Positions 1 to 9,147 are shown, counted from the first letter of the stretch. The stretch: DNA of 64,000 nt from Phocaeicola barnesiae DSM 18169 = JCM 13652 (GCF_000374585.1 NZ_KB894653.1:1-64000); one strand, 5' to 3'. Numbers and translations: made by a program. The notes: generated by a model not told the origin, from the sequence alone.

Positions 1-22
1 TACAGACTTTTCCGAAACCTGC

Positions 23-44
23 AAGTGTTTTACAACACTTTTTT
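23..44 (+). terminator. Intrinsic terminator at left edge
   Basis: A 7-bp stem (AAGTGTT/AACACTT) with a 4-base loop runs straight into six T. It probably ends a plus-strand gene lying left of the window. Confidence 0.5.
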
Positions 45-214
45 ATAACATTTTTATCGAGACATCCCCAAAAGACTGTTTTTCAAAAAGATAAAACGGA
101 CAATCAGATGCGGCAGTGTAAAAACTGTAAAAAGATTACACATTATATTATTAAAATACCCCGACAAAAATCAACAGACGAGAACGAATGGACGTTTCAG
201 AAATATGTATGTTG

Positions 215-802
215 TCAAGGTTGATGAGACTGTAACCATAAATTTTCATCGTACGTAAGTCCCAATTCAATACACAAGTGTTCTAAAGTTACGAGTGTTT
301 TCTTAAATTTTTTGTAGAATGTATTGTAAGGAATTCCTTTCATCTCGGCAATCTGAGTTAAACGGACTCCGTGTTGAAAATGTAATAATAATATTTCACG
401 CTGTGAATCTTCCAAAGCATCTACAGCTTTCCATAAAATTTCATATAATCTTTCACGATGAAGAGTTTCCCCCAAAGAAGGCGATGCCGAAGGTATTCGC
501 TCCAGTTCAATGTCTGAAATCGGCAATTTTTTAGCCCTTTTACGCCTCCAACTAATGATATAGTGATTCACCACTGTATGTAACCAGTACTCAAATTTTC
601 CCTCTTCAGTATAAACCATCTTCGAAAGTTTTTCATAAAGATGGATTATAATTCCAGCTGTCAACTCTTCTCTTTCAGCCTCATTGGATACGGCTCTAAT
701 AGCTTTTGCACGAATGTAAGCGCCATATTTTTTCAACAATTCTACCATACAAACATTTATTTCGTTTTTTTGTAAAAACGAACGCATCAATTTCTTTTTC
801 AT
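215..802 (-). CDS. Sigma-70 family RNA polymerase sigma factor
   Basis: This 195-residue protein is the size of an alternative sigma factor that would recruit RNA polymerase to a particular promoter set. The N-terminal half matches a sigma region-2 helical fold, including an EYWLHTVVNHYI stretch typical of ECF-like factors. The C-terminal half holds a region-4 helix-turn-helix (ALEDSQREILLLHF, then LTQIAEMKGIPYNTFYKKFKK). The ATG start codes for a basic MKKK N-terminus. No anti-sigma gene is visible on its downstream side, although only 214 bases remain there, so its regulator is unknown. The family call is secure; the regulon and ECF subgroup cannot be read from sequence. Confidence 0.85.
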   Translation of the reverse strand: MKKKLMRSFLQKNEINVCMVELLKKYGAYIRAKAIRAVSNEAEREELTAGIIIHLYEKLSKMVYTEEGKFEYWLHTVVNHYIISWRRKRAKKLPISDIELERIPSASPSLGETLHRERLYEILWKAVDALEDSQREILLLHFQHGVRLTQIAEMKGIPYNTFYKKFKKTLVTLEHLCIELGLTYDENLWLQSHQP

Positions 803-1354
803 AGTTTGCCCTTCAAAAAGATGTTATTTAATAATAATTAACTAAAAAACTTCTTGTACCCCAAGAAGATGCCTGAAAGAATCTTGAATAAACGATGTCA
901 GCACAAGGTTTCCCAACCACATTGAATATAGTTCAAGAAACCTGGCTGTATCAACGAAACAGGATTGATTCAGAAAAGGCCATATTATCCAATTGCCGGA
1001 ATAAATAAAATTCAATCCTTCATGAATTCTACTTATAAGTTTAACAGGTCACGTATACGGAAAAAAATCTGATAATAAAAAACAAAGGGCCAAACACTTG
1101 TTATACTATTTCAAAAGAAAATCCAATCTACGCTTTTATAGCACTTAGTAAAACACGCTTGTTTTAAGGCATGTAAAAGTATTAACTTTATGTGAAAAAT
1201 ACAAAATATTCAAAAACTATTTATGTAAAGCATTCCCACTTTTCCATATTCATCACACAATTACACCGATTAGTCAAGTATCTTCATCATTAACAATAAA
1301 TCATCATAGGGTAAAATCAAGACATTATCAGGAGCAATGGAAACATATAGACAT
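803..1354. other. Non-coding AT-rich interval
   Basis: This interval of about 550 bases lies between the sigma factor start and the small RNA at 1355. I see no open frame with coding character, no repeat and no clear hairpin. It presumably holds the sigma-factor promoter, but no strict TAnnTTTG box stands out. Confidence 0.5.
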
Positions 1355-1418
1355 AAAAAAAGGAGTACCGCTGTACTCCAACCTTTGTTAACCTTAAATC
1401 TAATACTATGAAAAACAC
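1355..1418 (-). ncRNA. Candidate short hairpin-terminated RNA
   Basis: On the minus strand a Bacteroidota promoter (-33 TTG at 1450-1452, 19-base spacer, -7 box TACCTTTG at 1423-1430) predicts a start near 1418. About 40 bases later a perfect 7-bp stem (GGAGTAC/GTACTCC, 1362-1379) is followed by seven T, an intrinsic terminator. No open frame fits in between, so this looks like a transcript of about 64 bases. A related arrangement lies at 44563-44632. Existence of the transcript is inferred; its function is unknown. Confidence 0.55.
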
Positions 1419-1422
1419 GATG

Positions 1423-1452
1423 CAAAGGTACGGAATATCTGGATATATGCAA
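1423..1452 (-). promoter_or_regulatory. Promoter of short RNA
   Basis: The -7 box TACCTTTG (1423-1430) and -33 TTG (1450-1452) are 19 bases apart on the minus strand, matching the Bacteroidota housekeeping promoter. It points at the terminator at 1355-1379 with no gene in between. Confidence 0.6.
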
Positions 1453-1544
1453 GTAATGGAGCTTAAAAAGCATGTTTTATAACACGTTTTAAGAAAAGCA
1501 GTTCGAATGATGGATTTGTTAACAGTTTTCTAACCGTATTTCAA

Positions 1545-1594
1545 TAAAAACAGGCTGCCTGTCGTTCTCATAAGAAAGAATCACAGGCAGCCTG
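1545..1594 (-). terminator. nadA terminator
   Basis: A 12-bp perfect stem (CAGGCTGCCTGT/ACAGGCAGCCTG) is followed on the minus strand by five T, 29 bases past the nadA stop. Confidence 0.85.
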
Positions 1595-1622
1595 TCCACT
1601 GTATAAAAAGTAACTACAGGAA

Positions 1623-2615
1623 TTACAGTCCTAACTTTTCTGAAATTTCCAGCATACGAGTAATCGGACGTATTGCCTTTTCTGCTACTGAAGCTTCCAC
1701 CTGTACTTCCGGCCATTCATACTTCAGCGTATTGTACAGTTTTTCCAGAGTATTCAAACGCATGAAATTACATTCGTTGCAGGCACAGGTACTGTCTTCC
1801 GGAGGAGCCGGTATAAAGTTCTTTTCCGGACACTTGTTACGCATCTCATACAAGATACCACTTTCGGTAGCTACAATGAAATTCTTCTTGTCGCTTGCCA
1901 TGGCATATTTCAACAGGCCAGCAGTAGAACCTACCTTATCGGCCAATTTGGCTACCGCTCCTTTGCATTCCGGATGTACCAACACCGCAGCATCCGGATA
2001 TTGTTGCTTCAGTTCGATAATCTTTTCGACCGAGAACCGTTCGTGTACATGACAGGCTCCATCCCACAACAGCATATTACGTCCCGTAATGGAATTGATG
2101 TAGTTTCCCAAATTCTTGTCCGGACCGAAGATAATCTTTTGGTCAGCAGGAAAACTTTCTACAATCTGTTTGGCATTGGTAGAAGTAACCACCACATCGG
2201 TTACTGCCTTTACAGCAGCACTCGTATTGACGTAAGATATGACGGTATAACCCGGGTGCTCTTTTACAAACTGACTGAAGGTATCTGCCGGACAGCTATC
2301 GGCCAATGAACAACCCGCATTCAGATCAGGAATCAGCACCTTTTTGTCCGGACACAGAATCTTGGCAGTTTCACCCATGAAGTGCACACCACACATCACA
2401 ATGATATCCGCATCGGTTTTAGCTGCCCACTGTGCCAGGGCCAGACTATCCCCGATGAAATCGGCAATTTCCTGGATTTCGTCGGCCTGGTAGAAATGGC
2501 CGAGAATCACAGCATTCTTCTCCTTGCACAGACGTTTGATTTCAGCTTTCAAGTCCATGGACTTGTCTACGGGTTCATCAACATACCCTTTTTTAACCCA
2601 TTCTTCTCGATTCAT
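1623..2615 (-). CDS. nadA: Quinolinate synthase NadA
   Basis: NadA condenses iminoaspartate with dihydroxyacetone phosphate to make quinolinate, the de novo NAD precursor, using an oxygen-labile [4Fe-4S] cluster in the cytoplasm. The protein shows the family hallmarks: an early AVILGHFYQ segment, NTSAAVKA near the middle, a VHPEC cysteine, and a C-terminal CACNEC cysteine cluster followed by NFMRLNTLEKLY. I chose the ATG at 2615 (330 residues); the frame extends upstream only to a TTG. nadB and nadC are not adjacent. A hairpin terminator follows, and a -7 box at 2817-2824 implies an untranslated leader of about 190 bases. Confidence 0.95.
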   Translation of the reverse strand: MNREEWVKKGYVDEPVDKSMDLKAEIKRLCKEKNAVILGHFYQADEIQEIADFIGDSLALAQWAAKTDADIIVMCGVHFMGETAKILCPDKKVLIPDLNAGCSLADSCPADTFSQFVKEHPGYTVISYVNTSAAVKAVTDVVVTSTNAKQIVESFPADQKIIFGPDKNLGNYINSITGRNMLLWDGACHVHERFSVEKIIELKQQYPDAAVLVHPECKGAVAKLADKVGSTAGLLKYAMASDKKNFIVATESGILYEMRNKCPEKNFIPAPPEDSTCACNECNFMRLNTLEKLYNTLKYEWPEVQVEASVAEKAIRPITRMLEISEKLGL

Positions 2616-3029
2616 ATTAATTTTATATTTTTTCTTTCTCAAAAAAGAATTTATGATATTGATAATAGCCGGTTAATATTGTTGGTAAAAAGAAAGCAGT
2701 TTTCTTGCTCTTTCGGTTATGAATATTTGTCGATAAGATATCAGTTCCTTATCAACATGTTTTTTTCTTGATTATATATGTCTTATCTTCTTTTTGAACA
2801 AAATGTTCATACTATGCAAAGTTAACAACTTTCCAGTTATGAGCCGGTATTTTCAGGCTAAAAATATGTTCAAATTGGGAAAGTAAGTTTTGATTCATTT
2901 TTTTGGATTGTTGATTCTTAACTGGTTATAGTCTTTTATTTGGAATATCCAACGATTAGTTATCATTTTCTCTACCCACATTGTCTACACCTTTTCAACC
3001 GTTTTCAACAAGGTTATGAAGATAGTTCT
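2616..3029. other. AT-rich divergent intergenic region
   Basis: About 410 bases separate divergent nadA and trmH. It is AT-rich and contains one TTATCAACA nonamer (2749-2757) and several related words such as TTTTCAACA, but no gene. It probably carries both promoters and the nadA leader. Confidence 0.5.
2817..2824 (-). promoter_or_regulatory. Possible nadA -7 box
   Basis: TAACTTTG on the minus strand fits TAnnTTTG. It lies about 200 bases before the nadA start, so either the leader is long or another promoter is used. Confidence 0.4.
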
Positions 3030-3037
3030 TATCTTTG
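3030..3037 (+). promoter_or_regulatory. trmH-like gene -7 box
   Basis: TATCTTTG fits the Bacteroidota -7 consensus exactly. The predicted start near 3042 leaves too little leader for the ATG at 3047 and favours the ATG at 3059. Confidence 0.6.
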
Positions 3038-3058
3038 TGCACCTAAATGAATCGAGCT

Positions 3059-3610
3059 ATGTCGGAATTGAGAAAACTGAAGATAACAGAGATGAACCGC
3101 TTGACGGTAGAAGAATTCAAAGAGGCGGAAAAGCTTCCTTTGGTGGTGGTTTTGGACGAAGTGCGCAGTCTGCATAATATCGGAGCGGTTTTCCGTACTT
3201 CTGATGCTTTTCTGGTCAATCGGATTTATTTGTGCGGAATTACTGCTACACCTCCACATCCGGAAATGCACAAGACTGCGTTAGGGGCCGAGAATACAGT
3301 AGACTGGACTTATGTAAAACATACGCAAGAGGCTGTAGATGAACTTCATAAGGAAGGATATACAGTGTTAGCCATCGAACAGTGCGAAGGAAGTACTTTA
3401 TTGAACGATCTGGTACTGGATAAGGATAAGAAATATGCCATTGTCATGGGGAACGAAGTGAAAGGAGTTCAGCAGGAAGTAGTGAATTCATGCGATGGAT
3501 GCATCGAGATTCCTCAGTATGGTACCAAACATTCCTTGAATGTATCGGTTACGGCAGGTATTGTACTTTGGGAGTTTGCCAATAAACTGATGCAGTTCAG
3601 GTTGGGATAA
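3059..3610 (+). CDS. TrmH-family (SPOUT) RNA methyltransferase
   Basis: This is a cytoplasmic 2'-O-ribose methyltransferase of the SpoU/TrmH type, acting on tRNA or rRNA with SAM. The three SPOUT motifs are visible: motif 1 with VRSLHNIGAVFRTSDAF (catalytic Asn/Arg), motif 2 AIVMGNEVKGVQQEV, and motif 3 CIEIPQYGTKHSLNVSVTAGI, which form the knotted SAM site. The start at 3059 gives 183 residues; an in-frame ATG at 3047 would sit almost on the predicted transcription start. It stands alone and divergent from nadA. The exact RNA target cannot be read from the sequence. Confidence 0.88.
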   Translation: MSELRKLKITEMNRLTVEEFKEAEKLPLVVVLDEVRSLHNIGAVFRTSDAFLVNRIYLCGITATPPHPEMHKTALGAENTVDWTYVKHTQEAVDELHKEGYTVLAIEQCEGSTLLNDLVLDKDKKYAIVMGNEVKGVQQEVVNSCDGCIEIPQYGTKHSLNVSVTAGIVLWEFANKLMQFRLG

Positions 3611-3619
3611 ATCCTACAT

Positions 3620-3675
3620 AAGGCGGGTATCTCCACCTATTTCCGGAGGGAATCAAGAGGGGGAATATCCGCCTT
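3620..3675 (+). terminator. Probable terminator after trmH-like gene
   Basis: Inverted arms AAGGCGG (3620-3626) and CCGCCTT (3669-3675), with partial pairing inside, follow the stop closely. There is no strong T run, so this is only probable. Confidence 0.4.
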
Positions 3676-3732
3676 GTTGATAACTGTTTGATAAGTTGTT
3701 AATTTATTGATTTATATGTATATATAAAGTTA

Positions 3733-4338
3733 TTATAACTGTCCGTTCTCTACGAGAGTCACCACTCTTTCCACCATTTTATCATCATCTTCCGGATCAT
3801 ATTCCTTTTTCAGACTGGCTCCGAAGAGAGCTGCAAAAGTCTGATAGAATCCTGCTTTGAAAGGACCCATAAAAGCTTTTACCAGCTGGTAAGAAGATTG
3901 GTTGCATTCCCGGTTCACCAGTTTGATCAATAGTTTTCCTTGCGAAAAGGTCAGTTTCTTCATTCGGGGAGTATATTGTTGTTTCAACCCCTTTTCTACA
4001 GCTTTGATGTGTTTGTCGCGAGACTTTTCATCGGGAAGTGTTTCCAGGTATTCGTAGGTCTCGATGACTACGTTTCTGATTTCCTTGGCCAGAGGGAGTG
4101 TCTTCTTCACATCTCTCACCAGTTTCCAATAATATTTCTGTTGCCTTTTGTTCTTGAATTTCAGCGTAGGGTAAATATAGATGTTTCTGAGCGTTATACA
4201 AGGTATAGTATCTCCTTGGTAGACGCATACAGGTACTTTATAACCACCTTTGGTTGCGGTCTTTTGTTGAGCTGTAGCTGTTGAAAATGTTGTAAAGGCG
4301 CACAGCAGTACCAGGAATATGTAGTAGTAACGCTTCAT
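3733..4338 (-). CDS. DUF4294 family exported protein
   Basis: This 201-residue protein begins with a signal peptide (MKRYYYIFLVLLCAFTTFS, cleavage near ATAQQ) and matches the Bacteroidota DUF4294 family as I recall it, whose function is unknown. The mature part has a short beta-rich start (VPVCVYQGDTIPCITLRNIYIYP) and then a charged helical core with many Lys and Glu residues, ending in an acidic tail. I chose the ATG at 4338 because the upstream extension lacks coding character. It diverges from the HhH protein gene 91 bases away. A -7-like TAATTTTG at 4344-4351 would give an almost leaderless message. Confidence 0.75.
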   Translation of the reverse strand: MKRYYYIFLVLLCAFTTFSTATAQQKTATKGGYKVPVCVYQGDTIPCITLRNIYIYPTLKFKNKRQQKYYWKLVRDVKKTLPLAKEIRNVVIETYEYLETLPDEKSRDKHIKAVEKGLKQQYTPRMKKLTFSQGKLLIKLVNRECNQSSYQLVKAFMGPFKAGFYQTFAALFGASLKKEYDPEDDDKMVERVVTLVENGQL

Positions 4339-4429
4339 GTTCGCAAAATTAGGAATAATAATGAAGCTATCTACTCTTTGATATAAAATATTAACGTATT
4401 TGTTCATTGTTGATAACTGGCTGAATAAC

Positions 4430-6475
4430 ATGTGGAAATGTCTATTAATTAATTGGGTATTAATCTGTTGCTTTTTAACACCGGTCTGTGCGCAATCAGA
4501 ATGGATGGAATGGAACGAACAGGTTTCTTCCGATGAGGAAATGAGGAACTGGACGTTGATGGATGAAGAGTTGCAGGAATTGGCCGAACACCCGTTGAAT
4601 CTGAACACCGCTACACGGGAGCAATTGGAACAGTTACCTTTTTTATCCGACCAGCTGATAGAAAATATTCTCTACTACCTGTATAAGTATGGAGCGATGC
4701 TCAGTATCAACGAACTTTGGGGGGTAGAAGGAATGGATTGGAGGACAAGGCGTTATTTACAGGATTTTGTTTATGTAGGAGAAGTGCCTGCAGATAGGAA
4801 ACCGGATTGGAGGAAGATATGGACAAGAAATAAACAGGAGTTGTTGACACGGGTAGGGAGGTCGTTGAATCAGAAAGCAGGATATGCCGGATACAGTGCA
4901 GAAACCTTGGATAAATATCCGAACCGGAAATACTTGGGAGATGCTTTTTACCACAATATCCGCTATCGGTTCAGTTTTGCCAACCGGTTGTTTTTCAGTT
5001 TTTCGGCCGAGAAAGATGCCGGGGAGCCTTTCTTTCGGGGAGTCAATCGGAAAGGATATGATTTTTATGCCGCCTCCTTTCTCTTACAGGACATAGGGCA
5101 GTTGAAAACTTTGGTGTTAGGCAATTATCGGGCGAATTTCGGATACGGACTGGTATTGAATACAGGTGCCAGTATGGGACTGGGGACTTCAGTCGCTTCG
5201 TTCGGTAGAATGGGAAGCGGTCTGACCAGATTTACATCGACCGCAGAAACCGGTTATCTCCGTGGTATCGGAGGTACATGGCAATGGAACAAACGGTGGA
5301 ATGTATCGGCCTTTTATTCGTTCCGTAACCTGGATGCACTGGTTGATAACTCTGAAATACGGTCGTTTAAAACTGACGGGATGCATCGGCTTCAGAAAGA
5401 TTTAGAGAAGAAAAATACAGTTGGCAATCACCTGGTTGGTAGTCATTTATCGTATAACGGCAAATATCTGGAAGCTGGATTAACAGCTGTTTATAACTAT
5501 TATGATAAACTGTTGAATCCTGTTGAAAAGCTTTATAACCGTTTTGAGCCGAGAGGACGTCAGTTTCTGAACGTCGGTCTGCATTACAAATGGTTTTTAA
5601 GCCATCGGTGGATGTGGGCTGGCGAAACGGCCATCGATAGGCAAGGGGCTATTGCTACGCTGAATACCATCCGTTATTCACCGACTGTTCATACTACTTG
5701 GATACTTATCAACAGATATTATGACAAACGCTATCATTCGTTGTTGAGCAATGCCTGGGGAGAAAATTCAAAGACCAGTAATGAGGCTGGAATCTGCATA
5801 GGACTGGAAACGAAAATCTTACAGTCTGTCAACTTATCGGCTTATGGAGATTTTTTTTATTTTCCCTGGTACCGTTATCAGGTGGACCGCCGGAATACAC
5901 TGGGAGTTTCAGGTAATATTCAGTTGAGTTATTCACATCCTCATTCACTGGGCGTGTTGATAAGATATGGTATCAAGAATAAGGCGAAGAATCATACTTT
6001 ATCCGATGAAAGGAAGTACGTATTACCTTATATCCGTCAACGTGTACATGCACAAGTTGCTTATATGCCTTATCCGTTTCTTACTTCCAAGACCGTTGCC
6101 GAATTTGTACGTACATCTTATGGAAGCAATGACAAGGGAAACGGCTATGCCTTAGGAGAAACGCTGAAGTTGGCTTCCGAAGATTTTCCGTTACAAGGCA
6201 GCATCAGCGGTGTATGGTTCCGGACGGATAATTATGATTCGCGTGTTTATTTGTACGAACCGGGGCTGCTGTATACCTTTTCCATGAATTCCCTGGAAGG
6301 AAGGGGGTACAGGATGGCGGTGAATTTACGTTACGATGGTGGAAAACGTTGGATGTTGCAAGCCAAATGGGGATGGACCCATTATTCCGACCGTAACCGT
6401 ATCAGTTCGGGTACCGAAGAAATTGCGGGAAACAACAAAGCGGATATCCAGTTGCAGTTGCGGGTTAAGTGGTGA
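4430..6475 (+). CDS. HhH-domain outer-membrane beta-barrel-like protein
   Basis: This is a 681-residue secreted protein. A signal peptide (WKCLLINWVLICCFLTPVCAQ) is followed by a helix-hairpin-helix segment around residues 45-90 (NLNTATREQLEQLPFLSDQL, then a second turn ending in GVEGMDWRT). HhH motifs usually bind DNA, as in ComEA. The remaining 550 residues alternate aromatic and polar residues in the way of amphipathic beta strands and end in LQLRVKW, as outer-membrane barrels often do. Proteins with this layout are widespread in Bacteroidota and usually annotated only as HhH-containing. A role in DNA uptake is possible but unproven. The ATG at 4430 precedes the signal peptide; an upstream TTG at 4400 is unlikely. 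Confidence 0.75.
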   Translation: MWKCLLINWVLICCFLTPVCAQSEWMEWNEQVSSDEEMRNWTLMDEELQELAEHPLNLNTATREQLEQLPFLSDQLIENILYYLYKYGAMLSINELWGVEGMDWRTRRYLQDFVYVGEVPADRKPDWRKIWTRNKQELLTRVGRSLNQKAGYAGYSAETLDKYPNRKYLGDAFYHNIRYRFSFANRLFFSFSAEKDAGEPFFRGVNRKGYDFYAASFLLQDIGQLKTLVLGNYRANFGYGLVLNTGASMGLGTSVASFGRMGSGLTRFTSTAETGYLRGIGGTWQWNKRWNVSAFYSFRNLDALVDNSEIRSFKTDGMHRLQKDLEKKNTVGNHLVGSHLSYNGKYLEAGLTAVYNYYDKLLNPVEKLYNRFEPRGRQFLNVGLHYKWFLSHRWMWAGETAIDRQGAIATLNTIRYSPTVHTTWILINRYYDKRYHSLLSNAWGENSKTSNEAGICIGLETKILQSVNLSAYGDFFYFPWYRYQVDRRNTLGVSGNIQLSYSHPHSLGVLIRYGIKNKAKNHTLSDERKYVLPYIRQRVHAQVAYMPYPFLTSKTVAEFVRTSYGSNDKGNGYALGETLKLASEDFPLQGSISGVWFRTDNYDSRVYLYEPGLLYTFSMNSLEGRGYRMAVNLRYDGGKRWMLQAKWGWTHYSDRNRISSGTEEIAGNNKADIQLQLRVKW

Positions 6476-6504
6476 GAATCATAACAGGATATACACAGAT
6501 TTGT

Positions 6505-6512
6505 TATCTTTG
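6505..6512 (+). promoter_or_regulatory. -7 box of radical SAM gene
   Basis: TATCTTTG lies 34 bases before the ATG at 6546, so the radical SAM gene has its own promoter just after the HhH gene. Confidence 0.6.
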
Positions 6513-6545
6513 TGGTCGGATTATTATTCATTAATGGATTGTTTT

Positions 6546-7325
6546 ATGGCAACTGTCATTTATCCTTCTCCCATTTTTGGTCCGGTGCATAGCCGCCGGC
6601 TGGGAGTGTCATTAGGTATCAATCTGCTTCCGGCAGATGGAAAGTTCTGCACATTCGATTGTATATATTGTGAATGTGGGTATAATAAGGACCATCGTCC
6701 GCATGCGAAACTCCCTTCCCGCAAGGAGGTATGCGAGGCGTTGGAAAAGAAGTTGAAAGAAATGCAGGAGAACGGACCGGAACCGAATGTTCTGACGTTT
6801 GCGGGTAACGGCGAACCGACTTCCCATCCGGAATTTGCCGGTATCATCGATGATACACTGATGTTGCGTGACCGGTATTTCCCCGAAGCCAAAGTCAGCG
6901 TATTGAGTAATGCAACGTTCATTCATAAGCCTGAAGTATTCGCTGCCCTGAATAAGATAGACAATAATATTCTGAAACTGGATACGGTTGACAGCGATTA
7001 TATCCGGTTGGTGGATTGTCCGACGGGACATTACGATGTCAATCGGATTATTGAGGGAATGAAGGCGTTTCATGGAAATCTGATTGTTCAGAGCATGTTT
7101 CTGAAAGGAAAGACCGAAACAGGGGTGGATGTAGACAATACGACCGACCGTTACGTGTTGCCTTGGTTGGATGTAGTGAAAGAAATCGCTCCCCGGCAGG
7201 TGATGGTCTATACCATCGACCGCGAGACTCCCGACCATGCCTTACAGAAGGCTACTCATGAAGAACTTGACAGGATTGTAGCTTTGCTGGAGAAAGCCGG
7301 TATCAAGGCAAGTGCTTCTTATTGA
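6546..7325 (+). CDS. Radical SAM protein, COG0731-like
   Basis: The 259-residue protein carries the radical SAM cluster motif CX3CX2C (CTFDCIYC) near residue 35, just after the conserved opening MATVIYPSPIFGPVHSRRLG. The GNGEPTSHPEF segment matches the SAM-binding GGEP-like strand. It has no SPASM tail and is short, so it is a single-domain enzyme. Close relatives are annotated only as radical SAM proteins, and the substrate is unknown. A second in-frame ATG lies at 6534. It follows the HhH gene but has its own promoter, and a bidirectional terminator follows it. Confidence 0.8.
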   Translation: MATVIYPSPIFGPVHSRRLGVSLGINLLPADGKFCTFDCIYCECGYNKDHRPHAKLPSRKEVCEALEKKLKEMQENGPEPNVLTFAGNGEPTSHPEFAGIIDDTLMLRDRYFPEAKVSVLSNATFIHKPEVFAALNKIDNNILKLDTVDSDYIRLVDCPTGHYDVNRIIEGMKAFHGNLIVQSMFLKGKTETGVDVDNTTDRYVLPWLDVVKEIAPRQVMVYTIDRETPDHALQKATHEELDRIVALLEKAGIKASASY

Positions 7326-7341
7326 TAATACCGTATAAAAC

Positions 7342-7386
7342 AAAGGCCGTTCCAATTGGAATTTTATTCCCGTTGGAACGGCCTTT
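7342..7386. terminator. Bidirectional terminator
   Basis: A perfect 14-bp stem (AAAGGCCGTTCCAA/TTGGAACGGCCTTT) separates the converging radical SAM and SulP genes and can serve both strands. Confidence 0.85.
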
Positions 7387-7411
7387 ATTGTTGATATCCG
7401 TGGATAACCTG

Positions 7412-9106
7412 TTAATTCTTGTTCAGTTCTACAATTTCGCGTCGGGCTACTTCCAGCGCTTCGTTGATGTTGCTACAGATATTTTCCTTACCGAGCAGTT
7501 CATAGAAACCTGATTTTTCCAGTACATTGTGCACTTGTGGATTGACACCCGAAAGAATGATATGGATATTTTCCTTTTGGCTCATTTCGCACAGGGTAGT
7601 CAGGTTATGGATGCCTGTAGAATCGATGAACGGGACTTTTCTCATACGGATGATACGGATTTTCGGTCTGTCTCCCAGGCTGGCCATGATTTCTTCGAAT
7701 TTGGTAGCGATACCGAAGAAATACGGACCGTTTATTTCGTATACTTCTACACCGTTAGGTATAATCAGGTGTTCTTCGTGTACCTCCAGGTCGGATTCCT
7801 TGTTCGGGTCAATTTCGTCGGTAATGACAGAAATCTGGGTTGTTTCCATGACACGTTTCATGAACAGTACACAGGCGATGACCAATCCCACCTCGATAGC
7901 TACGGTCAGATCGAAGATAACAGTCAGGAAAAAAGTAATCAGCAACACCACTACATCTGCCTTCGGATTTTTCAACAGACCTTTGAACACCCGCCATCCG
8001 CTCATGTTGTATGATACAATGACCAGTACTCCAGCCAGACAGGCCATCGGAATGTATTTGGCCAGCGGCATCAGGAACAGCAGAATCAGCAACAGGACAA
8101 TGGCGTGTACGATACCGGCAATGGGCGAGCGTCCGCCGTTGTTGATATTGGTCATTGTACGTGCGATGGCACCGGTAGCCGGAATACCTCCGAAAATCGG
8201 AGAAACAAAGTTGGCGATACCCTGAGCCACCAGTTCGGTGTTGGAATCGTGACGGTCGCCGATGACACCGTCGGCTACAGCTGCCGACAACAGAGATTCG
8301 ATGGCTCCCAGTACGGCGATGGTAATGGCTACCGGGAACAGGTTCTTGATGGCTTCCCAGTCGAGGGCAGGTACAGCAGCGTCAGGAAGTTGGGCTTTGA
8401 TGCTGAAGCGATCGCCGATGGTATCGATGCAGGTGATGCCTCCGTACATCTTCAGTAAATAGACTCCTACGGTTACCAGGATGATGGCTACCAGAGAGCC
8501 GGGAATTTTTTTCGAGAATTTCGGTGTGATGGCGATGATGAAGATACTGATGATGCTTACCAGGAAGTTCCACCAGTTCACGCTATCAAAATGCCGGGCA
8601 TAGACCAGCCATTTTCCGATGAAATCGCCCGGTACTTTTTCTCCTTGGAAATCGAGTCCGAAAATATCGGCTATCTGTGTCGTGAAGATTGTAACGGCGA
8701 TACCGCTGGTAAATCCGATGATGATAGGGTAGGGAATGAATTTGATGACGGTACCGAGTTTGAAGATACCTAATAATATAAGCAATACGCCGGCCATCAT
8801 GGTGGCTACCATCAGTCCTTCTATGCCGTATTGTTGGATGATTCCATAAATGATAACGATGAATGCGCCGGTAGGGCCGCCTATCTGCACTTTGCTTCCT
8901 CCCAGAAGCGAAATGATAAAGCCGGCTACGATAGCCGTGATGATGCCTTTTTCCGGGCTAACCCCTGATGCGATACCGAATGCAATGGCCAAAGGCAATG
9001 CCACAATACCTACGATGATACCTGCCATCAGGTCTGTGGTCAGGTCAGCTTTCGTATAGCTTCTCAGCATGGTGAATAGTTTTGGCCTAAAATCAAATCC
9101 TTTCAT
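7412..9106 (-). CDS. SulP family inorganic anion transporter
   Basis: This 564-residue inner-membrane protein belongs to the SLC26/SulP family, which moves sulfate, bicarbonate or related anions. About residues 20-430 form a series of hydrophobic membrane segments with the family signature region (GIVALPLAIAFGIASGVSPEKG near residues 35-55). Residues of about 440-545 form a cytoplasmic STAS domain, with the strand-loop IRMRKVPFIDSTGIHNL. The length is normal for the family. It is monocistronic with a TACTTTTG -7 box upstream. Which anion it carries cannot be decided here; no carbonic anhydrase or sulfate-assimilation gene is adjacent. Confidence 0.9.
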   Translation of the reverse strand: MKGFDFRPKLFTMLRSYTKADLTTDLMAGIIVGIVALPLAIAFGIASGVSPEKGIITAIVAGFIISLLGGSKVQIGGPTGAFIVIIYGIIQQYGIEGLMVATMMAGVLLILLGIFKLGTVIKFIPYPIIIGFTSGIAVTIFTTQIADIFGLDFQGEKVPGDFIGKWLVYARHFDSVNWWNFLVSIISIFIIAITPKFSKKIPGSLVAIILVTVGVYLLKMYGGITCIDTIGDRFSIKAQLPDAAVPALDWEAIKNLFPVAITIAVLGAIESLLSAAVADGVIGDRHDSNTELVAQGIANFVSPIFGGIPATGAIARTMTNINNGGRSPIAGIVHAIVLLLILLFLMPLAKYIPMACLAGVLVIVSYNMSGWRVFKGLLKNPKADVVVLLITFFLTVIFDLTVAIEVGLVIACVLFMKRVMETTQISVITDEIDPNKESDLEVHEEHLIIPNGVEVYEINGPYFFGIATKFEEIMASLGDRPKIRIIRMRKVPFIDSTGIHNLTTLCEMSQKENIHIILSGVNPQVHNVLEKSGFYELLGKENICSNINEALEVARREIVELNKN

Positions 9107-9139
9107 GTTGTTGTTTGTTATAAATTATAAAAAATGATG

Positions 9140-9147
9140 CAAAAGTA
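9140..9147 (-). promoter_or_regulatory. SulP gene -7 box
   Basis: TACTTTTG on the minus strand, 34 bases upstream of the ATG. Confidence 0.5.
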
